DNA of 42,151 nucleotides, from positions 1 through 42,151 of the forward strand of contig JAJRVD010000022.1 of assembly GCA_024277375.1 (NCBI GenBank), written 5' to 3'. The stretch's first letter is position 1. Every line of letters begins with the position of its first letter. Shown piece by piece: positions 8,682 through 16,569 of the stretch. The position numbers were made by a program, and so were the translations under genes. Under the pieces are notes generated by a model. That model worked only from the letters and a program-made list of their open reading frames with translations, was not told the origin of the DNA and did no database searches. This DNA is from Candidatus Omnitrophota bacterium (GTDB lineage Bacteria; Omnitrophota; Gorgyraeia; Tantalellales; Tantalellaceae).

Positions 8682-9713
8682 ATGAGACCAAAAGTATTAA
8701 AAATAGATCCACAAAAAATTGATCTTGAACTAATAAAGCAGGCCGCGGAAGTGATAAGCAACCGCGGCCTTGTCGCTTTTCCTACAGAGACCGTGTATGG
8801 TTTGGGCGCCAACGCGCTTGAGGCTAAAGCCGTAGCAGGTATTTTTGAGGCAAAAAGCCGCCCACTTGATGACCCGTTAATAGTGCATATTGCCGCTAGA
8901 GAAGATCTTTATGAGCTTGCCAGTTGTGTTCCCGGAGCGGCGGAAAAGCTCATAGACCGTTTTTGGCCGGGTCCCTTAACTATAGTATTGAAAAAGAAAA
9001 GTATCATCCCTGATATTGTAACTACGGGGCTCGAGACCGTAGCTATACGGATGCCGTATAATCCGGTCGCACAAAAATTTATTGCTACCTCAGGGGTTCC
9101 GATCGCGGCACCATCGGCAAATTTATTTGGTCGTCCTTCACCAACAAACGCGAATCATGTTATTAATGATCTTGAAGGAAAGATCGATCTGGTCCTCGAT
9201 GGTGGTCACGCGGATATCGGGGTTGAGTCTACGGTTGTAGAATTTGTCCGCGACAAAATTATTGTTCTTCGTCCGGGAGGAACAACGGTAGAAGACTTGC
9301 GTTCGATCGTTGGTGAAGTGGAAGTATTTACCGAAACGGGCCATTGGCAAAGATCTCCCGGAAGATATCCGCAGCATTATTCGCCTAAGGCTAAAGTAAA
9401 ACTTGTCAGCGATGATCCGGACCAGGTCGAGAGGGTTTTAGCGCTGGCACGGCAAGAGCAGAAGGGAGGCCGCCGCGTTGGTATAATGGCGACAGGCGAA
9501 CATGAGGTGTCATATCGAGAGTTTGATGTTAAAGTTCTCGGGCCCCGAGAGGATGCCCGTCTTTGCGCGTCACGTCTATTCCATATATTGAGAGAGTTTG
9601 ATGAAGATGAAGTCGATGTAATAGTAGCCGAAGCCATCGGAGAGCAGGGCCTCGGCCTTGCCGTAATGAACCGCCTCAGAAAATCCGCGGGACCTGATTT
9701 TCACATCTTTTGA
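8682..9713 (+). CDS. Threonylcarbamoyl-AMP synthase, Sua5/YrdC family
   Basis: Makes threonylcarbamoyl-adenylate from threonine, bicarbonate and ATP, the first step of t6A modification of ANN-decoding tRNAs. The 343 residues comprise a YrdC domain (about 10-210; FPTETVYGLGANA near 34, DDPLIVHIA near 64, PIAAPSANLFGRPSPT near 140) and a C-terminal Sua5 domain (about 225-343) joined by the SPGRYPQHYSPKAKV linker. This two-domain layout is that of Sua5/YwlC rather than the short TsaC. The start at 8682 gives the expected N terminus although no strong ribosome binding site is visible. The hydrogenase gene set at 33631 lacks the YrdC domain of HypF, but nothing in this protein's sequence suggests that it substitutes. 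Confidence 0.93.
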   Translation: MRPKVLKIDPQKIDLELIKQAAEVISNRGLVAFPTETVYGLGANALEAKAVAGIFEAKSRPLDDPLIVHIAAREDLYELASCVPGAAEKLIDRFWPGPLTIVLKKKSIIPDIVTTGLETVAIRMPYNPVAQKFIATSGVPIAAPSANLFGRPSPTNANHVINDLEGKIDLVLDGGHADIGVESTVVEFVRDKIIVLRPGGTTVEDLRSIVGEVEVFTETGHWQRSPGRYPQHYSPKAKVKLVSDDPDQVERVLALARQEQKGGRRVGIMATGEHEVSYREFDVKVLGPREDARLCASRLFHILREFDEDEVDVIVAEAIGEQGLGLAVMNRLRKSAGPDFHIF

Positions 9714-9717
9714 TTCT

Positions 9718-9811
9718 CATTGTCATCCCGACCGGAGCGAACGAATCTAAAATACTAAATATTAAGAGATCCTTCGACTCAGTCGCTGTCGCTCCTTCGC
9801 TCAGGATGACA
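9718..9811. repeat. Two short dispersed repeats in the 9714-10091 gap
   Basis: TTGTCATCCCGACCGGAGCG begins at about 9720 and matches the copy at 14601. AGATCCTTCGACTCAG to CTCAGGATGACA occupies 9774-9811. The 378-bp gap between the Sua5 gene and the minus-strand gene at 10092 also holds MITE copy 3; I see no gene in it. Confidence 0.7.
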
Positions 9812-9884
9812 TATGATACGGTTTTAAGCGACTAGATGCCATGCTACACGCTATCGCTGATGTCCGGTTGAAAATAACAATTTT

Positions 9885-10038
9885 TGTCATTCCCGCGAAC
9901 AGGCTGTGTCATAATGTAGGGGCTTGATTCATCAAGCCCGTTATATTGGGTTCGATAAATCGAACCCCTACAACATATTGTACGCGGCCATCCGCAAAAC
10001 AAATTACGACACAGCCTGGAAAGCGGGAATCCAGAAAT
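9885..10038. repeat. TGTCATTCCCGCGAAAGCGGGAATCC palindrome split by a MITE-like element
   Basis: The left arm TTGTCATTCCCGCGAA (ending 9899) and right arm GAAAGCGGGAATCCAG (from 10019) are the two halves of a common bacterial palindrome. The 119-bp element sits between them with the trinucleotide GAA repeated on both sides. Removing the element and one GAA restores an uninterrupted palindrome. Confidence 0.8.
9900..10018 (-). mobile_element. 119-bp MITE-like element, copy 3 (3-bp target duplication GAA)
   Basis: Full-length copy in reverse orientation with CAGGCTGTGTC and GACACAGCCTG ends. Flanks are GAA at 9897-9899 and GAA at 10019-10021. It is the clearest insertion in the window because the interrupted target is a recognisable repeat. 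Confidence 0.9.
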
Positions 10039-10091
10039 AATAGATTCCCGATAAGAGTGTTCGGGAATGACACGAATAGTGATATGTTTGC

Positions 10092-11255
10092 TTAATTTGT
10101 GGCTAGAAAATTCTGCAGATCCGCGTTAGCGGCTATTTCATCGTAAGAAAAGAAAACTATTCCGGCAGGGGAGATCCTTCTTAAAATATTTATCTGATCT
10201 TTAAGGATGTTCGGTTTTTCTTTTAAGAGGTACGCACCAACTCCTATTTGAACTTTATCTTCCAGCCCGGGCATAAAAAGAGAAGTGGAATTAAGCTCCA
10301 TAAGGGACGTATCGTCGGTATAGTTCATAGCGACAACATAATCAACTAATCCCTCGCGTAACCATTTTGTCCAGTTCTGAAAAGTAACAAGATACGTTCT
10401 TTCTATAGAAGGGACTATTGTGCAGGATATCTCTATCTCCGGGGAGATCTCCTTCGCTTTTCTGGAAATGTTCCGGACGAGATCGGTCACTTGCTGCCTC
10501 CGCCAGTCGTCCCACAGACGATAATTCTTACGCGAATATTTCATGGTTTTAATGTCGAGACCCGTCGCGTCTTTGAAGTTTTTGGTATTTACCGCGCTGT
10601 AGCCGTAACTTATGCCGTGAGAAGTAAACCTTGAGCCGGGGATAAAAGGTACGGCCGCGGGGTATCTAATGTAGTCTAAATGAAGCCCGGCAAGATCCGG
10701 ATATCTTGTTATGACCTCTGCTGCGATATCGGTTAAATGTTTTCTTACGCGCCAGTCTCCCGGTTCGATAAAAAGCTGATTTTCACGGATATAATGTGTA
10801 TCGAGGTCGTCTTTTCGGCCCTCTTGCATTGAAGTTCTTCCATGTTGGTCAACTACAAGTACACTCTTCCCGAAATCCTGAACGATATCCGCGTTTATGT
10901 TTTGAGCGATACTTAGAAGATTGAGCCAGGCGTAAATATTTATATCGTTCTCTTTAGCTCGGGCAATAAGATATTTTAGGATATCTTCCCCGGATCCGGA
11001 GAGAACGTTATTGTATGGGGTGCTGTCAGTGATGGAAGAATTGTAGTAGGCTTTACCGGCTCTATAGACTTGGACATAGATATCTTGTATGTTGGTTTTT
11101 TTGCATGTAGAGATAAGTCTATCGGCATTTTCTTTTGAATAAAGAACTTTCTCGGGAGAAAAAACGGTAACCCATACTCCGTATCGGATAGGGCTCTTCT
11201 CGGCGGCGTCAGATATGTTGGACGGGCATAGGCTGAACGAACACCAAAATACCAT
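10092..11255 (-). CDS. Secreted glycosyl hydrolase-like GHL10 (DUF187) family protein
   Basis: About 387 residues resembling the GHL10 TIM-barrel family (YngK type). Features are VWVTVFSPEKV near the mature N terminus, a barrel strand IQDIYVQVYRAGKAYY near 56, AGLHLDYIRYP near 188, and VDYVVAMNYTDD near 311 with an MNYTDD acid cluster. Members are thought to act on extracellular or cell-envelope glycans; the substrate is unknown. The ATG at 11255 gives only part of a signal peptide. Upstream in-frame codons add KIVQRILAIAI, completing a good signal sequence, but no ATG, GTG or TTG exists there; an ATC at 11285 lies 6 nt behind AAGGAG. It follows apt directly, so the two are probably cotranscribed. 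Confidence 0.8.
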   Translation of the reverse strand: MVFWCSFSLCPSNISDAAEKSPIRYGVWVTVFSPEKVLYSKENADRLISTCKKTNIQDIYVQVYRAGKAYYNSSITDSTPYNNVLSGSGEDILKYLIARAKENDINIYAWLNLLSIAQNINADIVQDFGKSVLVVDQHGRTSMQEGRKDDLDTHYIRENQLFIEPGDWRVRKHLTDIAAEVITRYPDLAGLHLDYIRYPAAVPFIPGSRFTSHGISYGYSAVNTKNFKDATGLDIKTMKYSRKNYRLWDDWRRQQVTDLVRNISRKAKEISPEIEISCTIVPSIERTYLVTFQNWTKWLREGLVDYVVAMNYTDDTSLMELNSTSLFMPGLEDKVQIGVGAYLLKEKPNILKDQINILRRISPAGIVFFSYDEIAANADLQNFLATN

Positions 11256-11286
11256 AATGGCTATCGCAAGTATACGCTGTACGATC

Positions 11287-11808
11287 TTATTCTCCTTGAT
11301 AGTCGACCAATGTTACCGGGTTGAACCGCGCTATTTTATCCATATAGTTCAGAAAGGGGAGGCCTATTATGGAAAATATGCCCGCTACTTTGGAGCCCTG
11401 TTTTTCGATCATTCTGGCTACCGCTTCCAGGGTGCCGCCTGTGGCAATAAGGTCGTCAATTATCAGCCAGTTCTTGTTGGGGGTGATGTCCGATATTTGA
11501 ATCTCCAGGGTGGCTTCACCGTACTCGAGTGTGTAGTTTTGTTTGACGGTTTTGCCCGGAAGTTTGCCTTTTTTGCGGGCAAGTACCAGAGGTATAGCTC
11601 TTTTTAACGCGAAAGGCGCGCCTAGCAGGAATCCCCGGCTTTCTATGGAGACGATACCGTCTATCTGGTCGTCCTTGTATATTTCTTCCATTTTGTCAAC
11701 GACGTGTTGGAAGGCTCGGGGATTGGTGAATATGCTGGTTACGTCATAAAACATTATTCCGGGTTTCGGAAAGTCCGGCACTTTGCGTATTACTTTGTCG
11801 AGATCCAT
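11287..11808 (-). CDS. apt: Adenine phosphoribosyltransferase
   Basis: Salvages adenine to AMP using PRPP. The 173 residues are the normal length. The PRPP loop WLIIDDLIATGGTLEA lies near 115-130, SIESRGFLLGAPFA near 54-67 and KPGIMFYDVTSIF near 15-27. AGGAGA lies shortly before the ATG. MITE copy 4 lies immediately upstream (11832-11950), and the secreted GHL10-like gene follows only a few bases after its stop. Purine salvage fits with purC in the same window, though the two are on opposite strands. Confidence 0.96.
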   Translation of the reverse strand: MDLDKVIRKVPDFPKPGIMFYDVTSIFTNPRAFQHVVDKMEEIYKDDQIDGIVSIESRGFLLGAPFALKRAIPLVLARKKGKLPGKTVKQNYTLEYGEATLEIQISDITPNKNWLIIDDLIATGGTLEAVARMIEKQGSKVAGIFSIIGLPFLNYMDKIARFNPVTLVDYQGE

Positions 11809-11820
11809 TGTATTCTCCTA

Positions 11821-11981
11821 TTTTTGTCATTCAGACTGTGTCATAATGTAGGGACTTGATTTATCAAATCCGTTATATCGGGTTCGATGAATCGAACCCC
11901 TACACTATATTGTATGCGGCCATCCTCAAAACGAATTGCGACACAACCTGATTGCGGGGGCCGAAGGCCCTCGCAATCCCC
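11821..11981. repeat. TGTCATTGCGAGG-type palindrome split by a MITE-like element
   Basis: TTTTTGTCATT (ending 11831) and ATTGCGGGGGCCGAAGGCCC (from 11951) are two parts of a single palindromic repeat whose far arm reads CCTCGCAATCCCC. MITE copy 4 lies between them with ATT on both sides. Confidence 0.8.
11832..11950 (-). mobile_element. 119-bp MITE-like element, copy 4 (3-bp target duplication ATT)
   Basis: Full-length reverse copy with slightly diverged ends (CAGACTGTGTC and GACACAACCTG). Flanked by ATT at 11829-11831 and 11951-11953. One internal hairpin carries paired changes (GGACTTGAT against ATCAAATCC) that keep it largely base-paired. Confidence 0.88.
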
Positions 11982-13955
11982 TTAGAATAACCCTATAAAC
12001 TTATCGTGCAGCGCGACAAAAAGTCCGCCAAAAACAAGTGATACGATACCCATAAGCTTAATTAGGATGTTCATCGCGGGGCCTGTCGTATCTTTAAAGG
12101 GATCGCCTACGGTGTCTCCGACAACGGCGGCGGCATGAGTGTCTGTCCCTTTGCCGCCCAGGTTGCCTTCCTCAATCCATTTTTTAGCGTTATCCCATGC
12201 GCCGCCACCGTTTGACATCATAATACCCAGAAGCACACCGCAAGCGGTCGCGCCGGCAAGAAACCCGCCGAGTGCTTCTACTCCAAGGAATATTCCTACA
12301 AGAGCAGGCGTTACGATAGCGGTAATACCCGGAAGGACCATTTCACCGAGAGCGCTTTGTGTCGCGATGTCTATACAAGCCTGGGTATCAGGTTTTGCCG
12401 TGCCTTCCATGAGCCCTGTGATCTCGCGGAATTGCCGGCGTATTTCCTGTACGAGCTTGTTGGCGGCTCTGCCGACAGATTTTAATGTCATAGAAGCGAT
12501 AGCGAACGGAAGTAGTGCGCCAATAAATAAACCGACAACCGTTAATGGCTTAACAAGGTCAATGGCTTTAAGGCCGGTTACTTTTTGGAACGCCGCGAAA
12601 AGCGCTAGCGCGGTAAGCGCGGCCGAACCGATAGCAAAACCTTTGCCTACAGCGGCTGTTGTGTTCCCGAGTGAATCGAGTTTATCTGTTATTTTGCGAA
12701 CTTTCGGATCCAGCTTGGCCATCTCAGCTATACCGCCCGCGTTATCAGCTATAGGGCCGTATGAATCGGTAGACATGACTATGCCTATAGTACAGAGCAT
12801 ACCGACAGCCGCCAGGCCTATACCGTAGAGCTGACCAAAGTGATAAGACACTAAGATCGCCGCGCCTATAGTGAGTATCGGAAGTATCGTGCTTTCGAAC
12901 CCGACAGCAAGACCTGAAACAATAGTAGTTGCCGGACCTGACTTTGATTGTTCAGCGATGTCTCTGATAGGTTTACCGGACGTGTAATATTCGCTTTCAA
13001 CACCGATCAGGATACCCGCGCCCAATCCTGCCAGTATTGACCAGAAATAATTTATACCGCCGAACATTGTTTTCGCTGTTACGAACGCGCCTGCGAGAAA
13101 AAGCACGGCCGAGATAAGTGTTGAGTTTCGTAGTGCCGTTTGCGGGTTGAGGTTTTTTAAGAACGTCATGGAAACAACGCCTACCATAGAAGCTACAAGG
13201 CCTATGGTTATGAGAATCAGCGGGAACGACATCGCTAAAAGTGGTTGCGTCATTAAGGCGCCTATCGCCATAGTAGCGATCACGGAACCTACGTAAGACT
13301 CAAAAAGGTCCGCGCCCATACCGGCGGTGTCGCCTACGTTGTCGCCTACGTTGTCGGCTATAACTCCGGGGTTACGCGGATCATCTTCCGGAATGCCCGC
13401 TTCAATTTTACCTACAAGGTCAGAGCCCATGTCGGCCGCTTTGGTGAAAATACCTCCGCCTACTCGAGCAAAGAGGGCGATAGAACTCGCGCCTAGGGCA
13501 AAGCCCGTAATTATTGCCGTATCTTTTGTTATCATGTACCATACGCCTAAACCCAATACACCAAGTGCGGCGACAGTGATACCCATTACCGAACCACCTT
13601 TAAAAGCGACATTAAGCGCTTCGCCGGCACCTTGTGCGCGCGCGGCTTCACATGTTCTCGCGCTTGAGCGGGTAGCGGCTTTCATGCCGATAAATCCCGC
13701 GAGCATAGATAGGAAGGCACCTGATACATACGCTATCGCCGTAGGCAGAGAAAGGAATTTAGCCATTATCGCGAACATAACAACTATGAAAATAAGAATG
13801 ATACGGTATTCGTTGCTTAAAAATACCATCGCGCCTTTATGCACTTCATGTGCTATATCCTGCATCTTTTCTGAACCTTCCGGTTTTTTCAGAAGAATGA
13901 AGAATGTGATTAGGGCAAACACAAGCCCCACAAGTACGATAATTGGCATGATCAT
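11982..13955 (-). CDS. hppA: K+-dependent membrane-bound pyrophosphatase (H+ or Na+ pump)
   Basis: Hydrolyses pyrophosphate at the cytoplasmic face and pumps H+ and/or Na+ across the membrane. The 657 residues are highly hydrophobic with about 15-16 membrane segments. The substrate-site acid clusters are visible: [40 protein letters not shown], and near the C terminus [34 protein letters not shown] has Ala and Gly where K+-independent enzymes carry Lys and Thr, so this belongs to the K+-dependent class. H+ versus Na+ specificity cannot be read with confidence. AAGGAG lies 9 nt before the ATG at 13955; a second ATG follows two codons later. A long leader containing a dispersed repeat lies upstream. 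Confidence 0.95.
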   Translation of the reverse strand: MIMPIIVLVGLVFALITFFILLKKPEGSEKMQDIAHEVHKGAMVFLSNEYRIILIFIVVMFAIMAKFLSLPTAIAYVSGAFLSMLAGFIGMKAATRSSARTCEAARAQGAGEALNVAFKGGSVMGITVAALGVLGLGVWYMITKDTAIITGFALGASSIALFARVGGGIFTKAADMGSDLVGKIEAGIPEDDPRNPGVIADNVGDNVGDTAGMGADLFESYVGSVIATMAIGALMTQPLLAMSFPLILITIGLVASMVGVVSMTFLKNLNPQTALRNSTLISAVLFLAGAFVTAKTMFGGINYFWSILAGLGAGILIGVESEYYTSGKPIRDIAEQSKSGPATTIVSGLAVGFESTILPILTIGAAILVSYHFGQLYGIGLAAVGMLCTIGIVMSTDSYGPIADNAGGIAEMAKLDPKVRKITDKLDSLGNTTAAVGKGFAIGSAALTALALFAAFQKVTGLKAIDLVKPLTVVGLFIGALLPFAIASMTLKSVGRAANKLVQEIRRQFREITGLMEGTAKPDTQACIDIATQSALGEMVLPGITAIVTPALVGIFLGVEALGGFLAGATACGVLLGIMMSNGGGAWDNAKKWIEEGNLGGKGTDTHAAAVVGDTVGDPFKDTTGPAMNILIKLMGIVSLVFGGLFVALHDKFIGLF

Positions 13956-13983
13956 GATACGTAACTCCTTTGTTTTAGATTTC

Positions 13984-14026
13984 TGTCATCCTGAGCGAGG
14001 CCCGAAGGGCCGAGTCGAAGGATCTC
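13984..14026. repeat. TGTCATCCTGAGCG/GATCTC palindromic repeat
   Basis: TGTCATCCTGAGCGAGGCCC followed by GAAGGGCCGAGTCGAAGGATCTC, an imperfect palindrome and the reverse complement of the copy at 1293. It lies in the putative leader of the pyrophosphatase mRNA. Confidence 0.75.
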
Positions 14027-14103
14027 TAATAAATCAGGTCACACAATATCACACTTACTATTATTTTTCAATGGGAAAAGGGCAAAACAGATGTTATCCT
14101 GAG

Positions 14104-14131
14104 ATTATATGATAATAGCGTCAAGTGTAAC
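14104..14131 (-). promoter_or_regulatory. Possible promoter of the pyrophosphatase gene
   Basis: On the minus strand, TATAAT (14109-14104) is preceded after 16 bp by GTTACA (14131-14126, 4 of 6). The start site would be near 14097, leaving a leader of about 140 nt that includes the repeat at 13984-14026. Support is moderate because the -35 match is weak. Confidence 0.4.
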
Positions 14132-14160
14132 ACCTTTTTAATTATCGTAGGAGCGGTCGC

Positions 14161-14541
14161 CTAACACCTGGCGAGTGCTTCTCGTATTATCTGGAGGAGT
14201 TCGTCGGGCCACATGAATTTGGAAAGTACTCTGCCGGCGCCTTTTTCTTTGGCTTCTTTGATCAGTTTGTGGGATATGAAGGCGGTCAGGACAAAAATCA
14301 GAGCATCCGGTTTAACCGCTTTTATCGCTTCTACCAGTTCCACACCGTCCATTTCAGGCATCTCGTAATCGACCATAATAAGATCAAACTCTTCACCTTT
14401 AGCCAGTCGTAAGCCTTCATGGGGGCTGGTGGTTAGAGTGATGTCGTAATCGGCGTCAAGTCTGAGAACATCGGCCATGGAGTCGCACATATCCTGTTCA
14501 TCGTCCACAAGCAGTATCCTGAGTGATTTTTTATCAGCCAT
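14161..14541 (-). CDS. Single-domain response regulator (CheY-like receiver)
   Basis: A 126-residue receiver domain with no output domain. The acidic pair Asp13-Asp14, the phospho-acceptor Asp58 in IMVDYEMPEMDG, the Thr in FVLTAF and the Lys in VLSKFMWPDEL are all present. The frame remains open upstream to 14661, but that part is repeat sequence (ending in LTSFAPVGMTR-like residues); the ATG at 14541 starts the family's normal N terminus. No ribosome binding site is present, and an extended -10 box ends 7 nt before the ATG. No histidine kinase lies nearby, so the partner is unknown. Confidence 0.9.
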   Translation of the reverse strand: MADKKSLRILLVDDEQDMCDSMADVLRLDADYDITLTTSPHEGLRLAKGEEFDLIMVDYEMPEMDGVELVEAIKAVKPDALIFVLTAFISHKLIKEAKEKGAGRVLSKFMWPDELLQIIREALARC

Positions 14542-14548
14542 AAAGTCA

Positions 14549-14557
14549 AGTATACCA
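14549..14557 (-). promoter_or_regulatory. Extended -10 promoter directly before the receiver gene
   Basis: Minus strand TGGTATACT (14557-14549) is an extended -10 element. Transcription would begin at about 14542, at or next to the ATG at 14541, giving a leaderless mRNA. No good -35 box is visible. Confidence 0.55.
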
Positions 14558-14566
14558 TAATTTTGC

Positions 14567-14594
14567 TTGAAAGGTGTATGTGATGGGGTATAAT
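14567..14594 (+). promoter_or_regulatory. Forward sigma70-type promoter
   Basis: TTGAAA (14567-14572), 16-bp spacer, TATAAT (14589-14594). It points towards the nucleotidyltransferase-like gene 230 bp downstream and is divergent from the receiver-gene promoter at 14549. The transcript would carry two opposed short repeats as a leader. Confidence 0.55.
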
Positions 14595-14600
14595 GAATTC

Positions 14601-14793
14601 TTGTCATCCCGACCGGAGCGAATGAAGTGAGCGAAGCGGAGGGATCTTTACTATGTAACATTAACAGATCCCTCGACTCTCCGCCTTCGGCGGATCGCTC
14701 GGGATGACAGGACTTTTTAAAAGAGAATACTAATTTTGTGCGGTTCCGGATACCCCGATTTAATTTGTTCGCGGCCGGAGGCCGCTCCTACGG
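14601..14793. repeat. Opposed dispersed repeats before the nucleotidyltransferase-like gene
   Basis: TTGTCATCCCGACCGGAGCG begins at 14602 and ends in GGAGGGATCTT; the facing copy begins AGATCCCTCGACTCTCCGCC at about 14665 and ends in GGGATGACAGG. They can pair with each other. A half copy of the GTAGGAG family (TTCGCGGCCGGAGGCCGCTC) follows at about 14769-14791. No gene is seen in 14542-14831. Confidence 0.65.
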
Positions 14794-14831
14794 AATAAGG
14801 TATACGGACGATGGAATACGGAGGTAACATA

Positions 14832-15626
14832 ATGGATATAAAGAATTTAGAGAAACTTTCTGAGAATGTTCAGAAAACTCTGAAACCGGTTATTGATGAT
14901 CTGGTTGAGATCAACGAGGAAGAGTTAGTATCTATTTTCGCCTATGGCAGTGTCACGGGCCCTGACTACAGTCCCAAGGGATCGGATATTAATATCGCCG
15001 TTGTTCTTAAAGATACCTCACTCGGAAAACTCAAGCCCTCTCTTTGTACATTGAAGAAAGCTCTCAAGAAAAAGATCACCGTGCCGTTATTTTTGACGCC
15101 ATCGTATATAAAAATGTCATTAGATACTTTTCCGATGGAGTTTATCGGCATGAAAGAATCCCGCCTGGTTCTTTTTGGGGAAGATGTCTTGGCCGATGTA
15201 GAAGTGAAGACCGAAGACGTCAGGCGAGAATGCGAATATCAACTTAAGGGAAAACTTCTGACTATTCGCCAGGCATATATGGAACAGGCCTTGACCAGAA
15301 AGGGATTGGAAGGACTTATCAAGCAGTCGTTCAGGGCGCTTATGCCTGTTTTCAGGAATATTCTTAGATTGAAAAATGGCAGGACGCCTCCCGAGACGAG
15401 AGAAGAAGTATTATGTCAGCTTAACGAACAATTTGATGTTGATACAGCGGCTTTCCTGACGGTATTACATGACAATAAAACCGACGGCCGTATAGGAGGC
15501 AAGGACGCGGAAGAGTTTTTGAGTGAATTTCTGGATCAGTTAGAACGACTTTCAGTGATAATAGATAACTTGGACGTAAAAGTGCAGACAACAGATTTTA
15601 GAAGAGAAGTCCCGGGAGGGGAATAG
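14832..15626 (+). CDS. Putative nucleotidyltransferase-domain protein
   Basis: About 264 residues of unknown function. The N-terminal part resembles a minimal nucleotidyltransferase fold: FAYGSVTGPDYSPKGSDINI carries the Gly-Ser pair followed by SDIN, where the usual motif is DxD. The second acidic ligand is thus Asn, which may mean altered or lost catalysis. The C-terminal half is mostly helical with EYQLKGKLLTIRQAYMEQAL near 135. The start is set by GGAGG 7 nt before ATG 14832; an earlier ATG at 14811 would put this ribosome binding site inside the gene. It is followed by the TPM and LemA genes, with MITE copy 5 between. Confidence 0.6.
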   Translation: MDIKNLEKLSENVQKTLKPVIDDLVEINEEELVSIFAYGSVTGPDYSPKGSDINIAVVLKDTSLGKLKPSLCTLKKALKKKITVPLFLTPSYIKMSLDTFPMEFIGMKESRLVLFGEDVLADVEVKTEDVRRECEYQLKGKLLTIRQAYMEQALTRKGLEGLIKQSFRALMPVFRNILRLKNGRTPPETREEVLCQLNEQFDVDTAAFLTVLHDNKTDGRIGGKDAEEFLSEFLDQLERLSVIIDNLDVKVQTTDFRREVPGGE

Positions 15627-15641
15627 CGGACTCCTCGCAAT

Positions 15642-15786
15642 CGGGCTGTGTCGTAATTTGTTTTGCGAATGGTCGCATTCAAGATATTGTAGGGGTTCGA
15701 TCTATCGAACCCGATATTCTTGTTTCGGGCTTGATAAATCAAGCCCCTACATCATTTTTAAAGCCTCTACATTATGACACGATCTG
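15642..15786 (+). mobile_element. MITE-like element, copy 5 (145 bp, 3-bp target duplication)
   Basis: Diverged ends (CGGGCTGTGTC and GACACGATCTG) and an extra stretch of about 26 bp around the second hairpin and CCTAC arm, including a partial duplication. AAT flanks both sides (15639-15641 and 15787-15789). The left target is CTCCTCGCAAT, a piece of the TGTCATTGCGAGG family. Confidence 0.82.
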
Positions 15787-15809
15787 AATAACAGGGTGGA
15801 TAGGAGAAC

Positions 15810-16553
15810 ATGAAAAAAATAGTAGCGTTTACAATATTAGCGGTGGGTCTTATGCTTTCGCCTTTGTGTGCGGCGGAAGACGTGCAGTCTCTCCGGCCAT
15901 CGGGGTTTGTAAACGATTACGCGGGCATTCTTTCGGCCGGCACTAAGCAGCAGCTTGATGCGGCCCTGACCGCGGTGGAAAGAAAAACCACCGCTGAGAT
16001 ATCCGTTGTTACCATAAAAACAACTTTTCCTCTTACGATAGAACAGTACGCGGTTGATCTTTTCGGGAGGTGGGGGATAGGCAAGAAGGGTACGGATAAC
16101 GGTGTATTGCTTCTTGTCGCGATCGGGGATCGGAAGGTAAGAATAGAAGTAGGGTATGGTCTGGAAGGCGCTATTACCGATCTTAAGAGCAAAATGATCA
16201 TTCAGGATTATATTGTACCGCCGTTCAAGAAAGGTAATTATGAATTGGGGATCTCAGCCGCTGTCGTCTCGCTTATCGATATCATAAGCGCCGAATATAA
16301 CGTAAAAATAGATCTCAGCAGCGAAATGGCGCGTTTGCCGGCCAGGGCCAAAAAAGGTTCGGCGGCGGGTAACCTTATTTCGTTATTGTTTTTTATTATG
16401 ATATTCGGGTTTCGTTTCGGAACTCTTTTCTGGGTTATGGGCTCCGGCCGACGAAGTTACTGGTCCGGTGGATCAGGTGGGTCTTTCGGCGGAGGGTTTG
16501 GTGGTTTTGGCGGAGGTTTTTCCGGCGGCGGTGGCGCGTCGGGTGGTTGGTAG
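15810..16553 (+). CDS. TPM-domain secreted/membrane protein (YgcG family)
   Basis: 247 residues. An N-terminal signal peptide (hydrophobic FTILAVGLMLSPLCAAE) is followed by a TPM domain: GFVNDYAGILSAGTKQQLDA near 32-51, KTTAEISVVTIKT near 54, WGIGKKGTDNGVLLLVA near 88 and VRIEVGYGLEGAITD near 110. A membrane segment lies near 190-212 and the tail is Gly/Ser/Phe-rich, ending in SGGW. TPM proteins are often paired with LemA and linked to envelope maintenance or repair; no enzymatic role is established. ATAGGAGAAC precedes the ATG. LemA begins 16 nt after its stop. Confidence 0.88.
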   Translation: MKKIVAFTILAVGLMLSPLCAAEDVQSLRPSGFVNDYAGILSAGTKQQLDAALTAVERKTTAEISVVTIKTTFPLTIEQYAVDLFGRWGIGKKGTDNGVLLLVAIGDRKVRIEVGYGLEGAITDLKSKMIIQDYIVPPFKKGNYELGISAAVVSLIDIISAEYNVKIDLSSEMARLPARAKKGSAAGNLISLLFFIMIFGFRFGTLFWVMGSGRRSYWSGGSGGSFGGGFGGFGGGFSGGGGASGGW

Positions 16554-16569
16554 CATTAAAGGGGGGATC

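Noticed and set aside
8682-9713. Sua5 protein as the missing N-terminal half of HypF
   Set aside because: It has the standard Sua5 linker and C-terminal domain and no acylphosphatase or zinc-finger parts; normal tRNA modification explains it.
12139-12828. 229-codon forward open frame
   Set aside because: It is the antisense shadow of the pyrophosphatase gene, with a Ser/Pro/Ala-rich product and no ribosome binding site.
13327-14112. 261-codon forward open frame crossing the pyrophosphatase start
   Set aside because: Antisense shadow whose end is translated repeat; no family resemblance.
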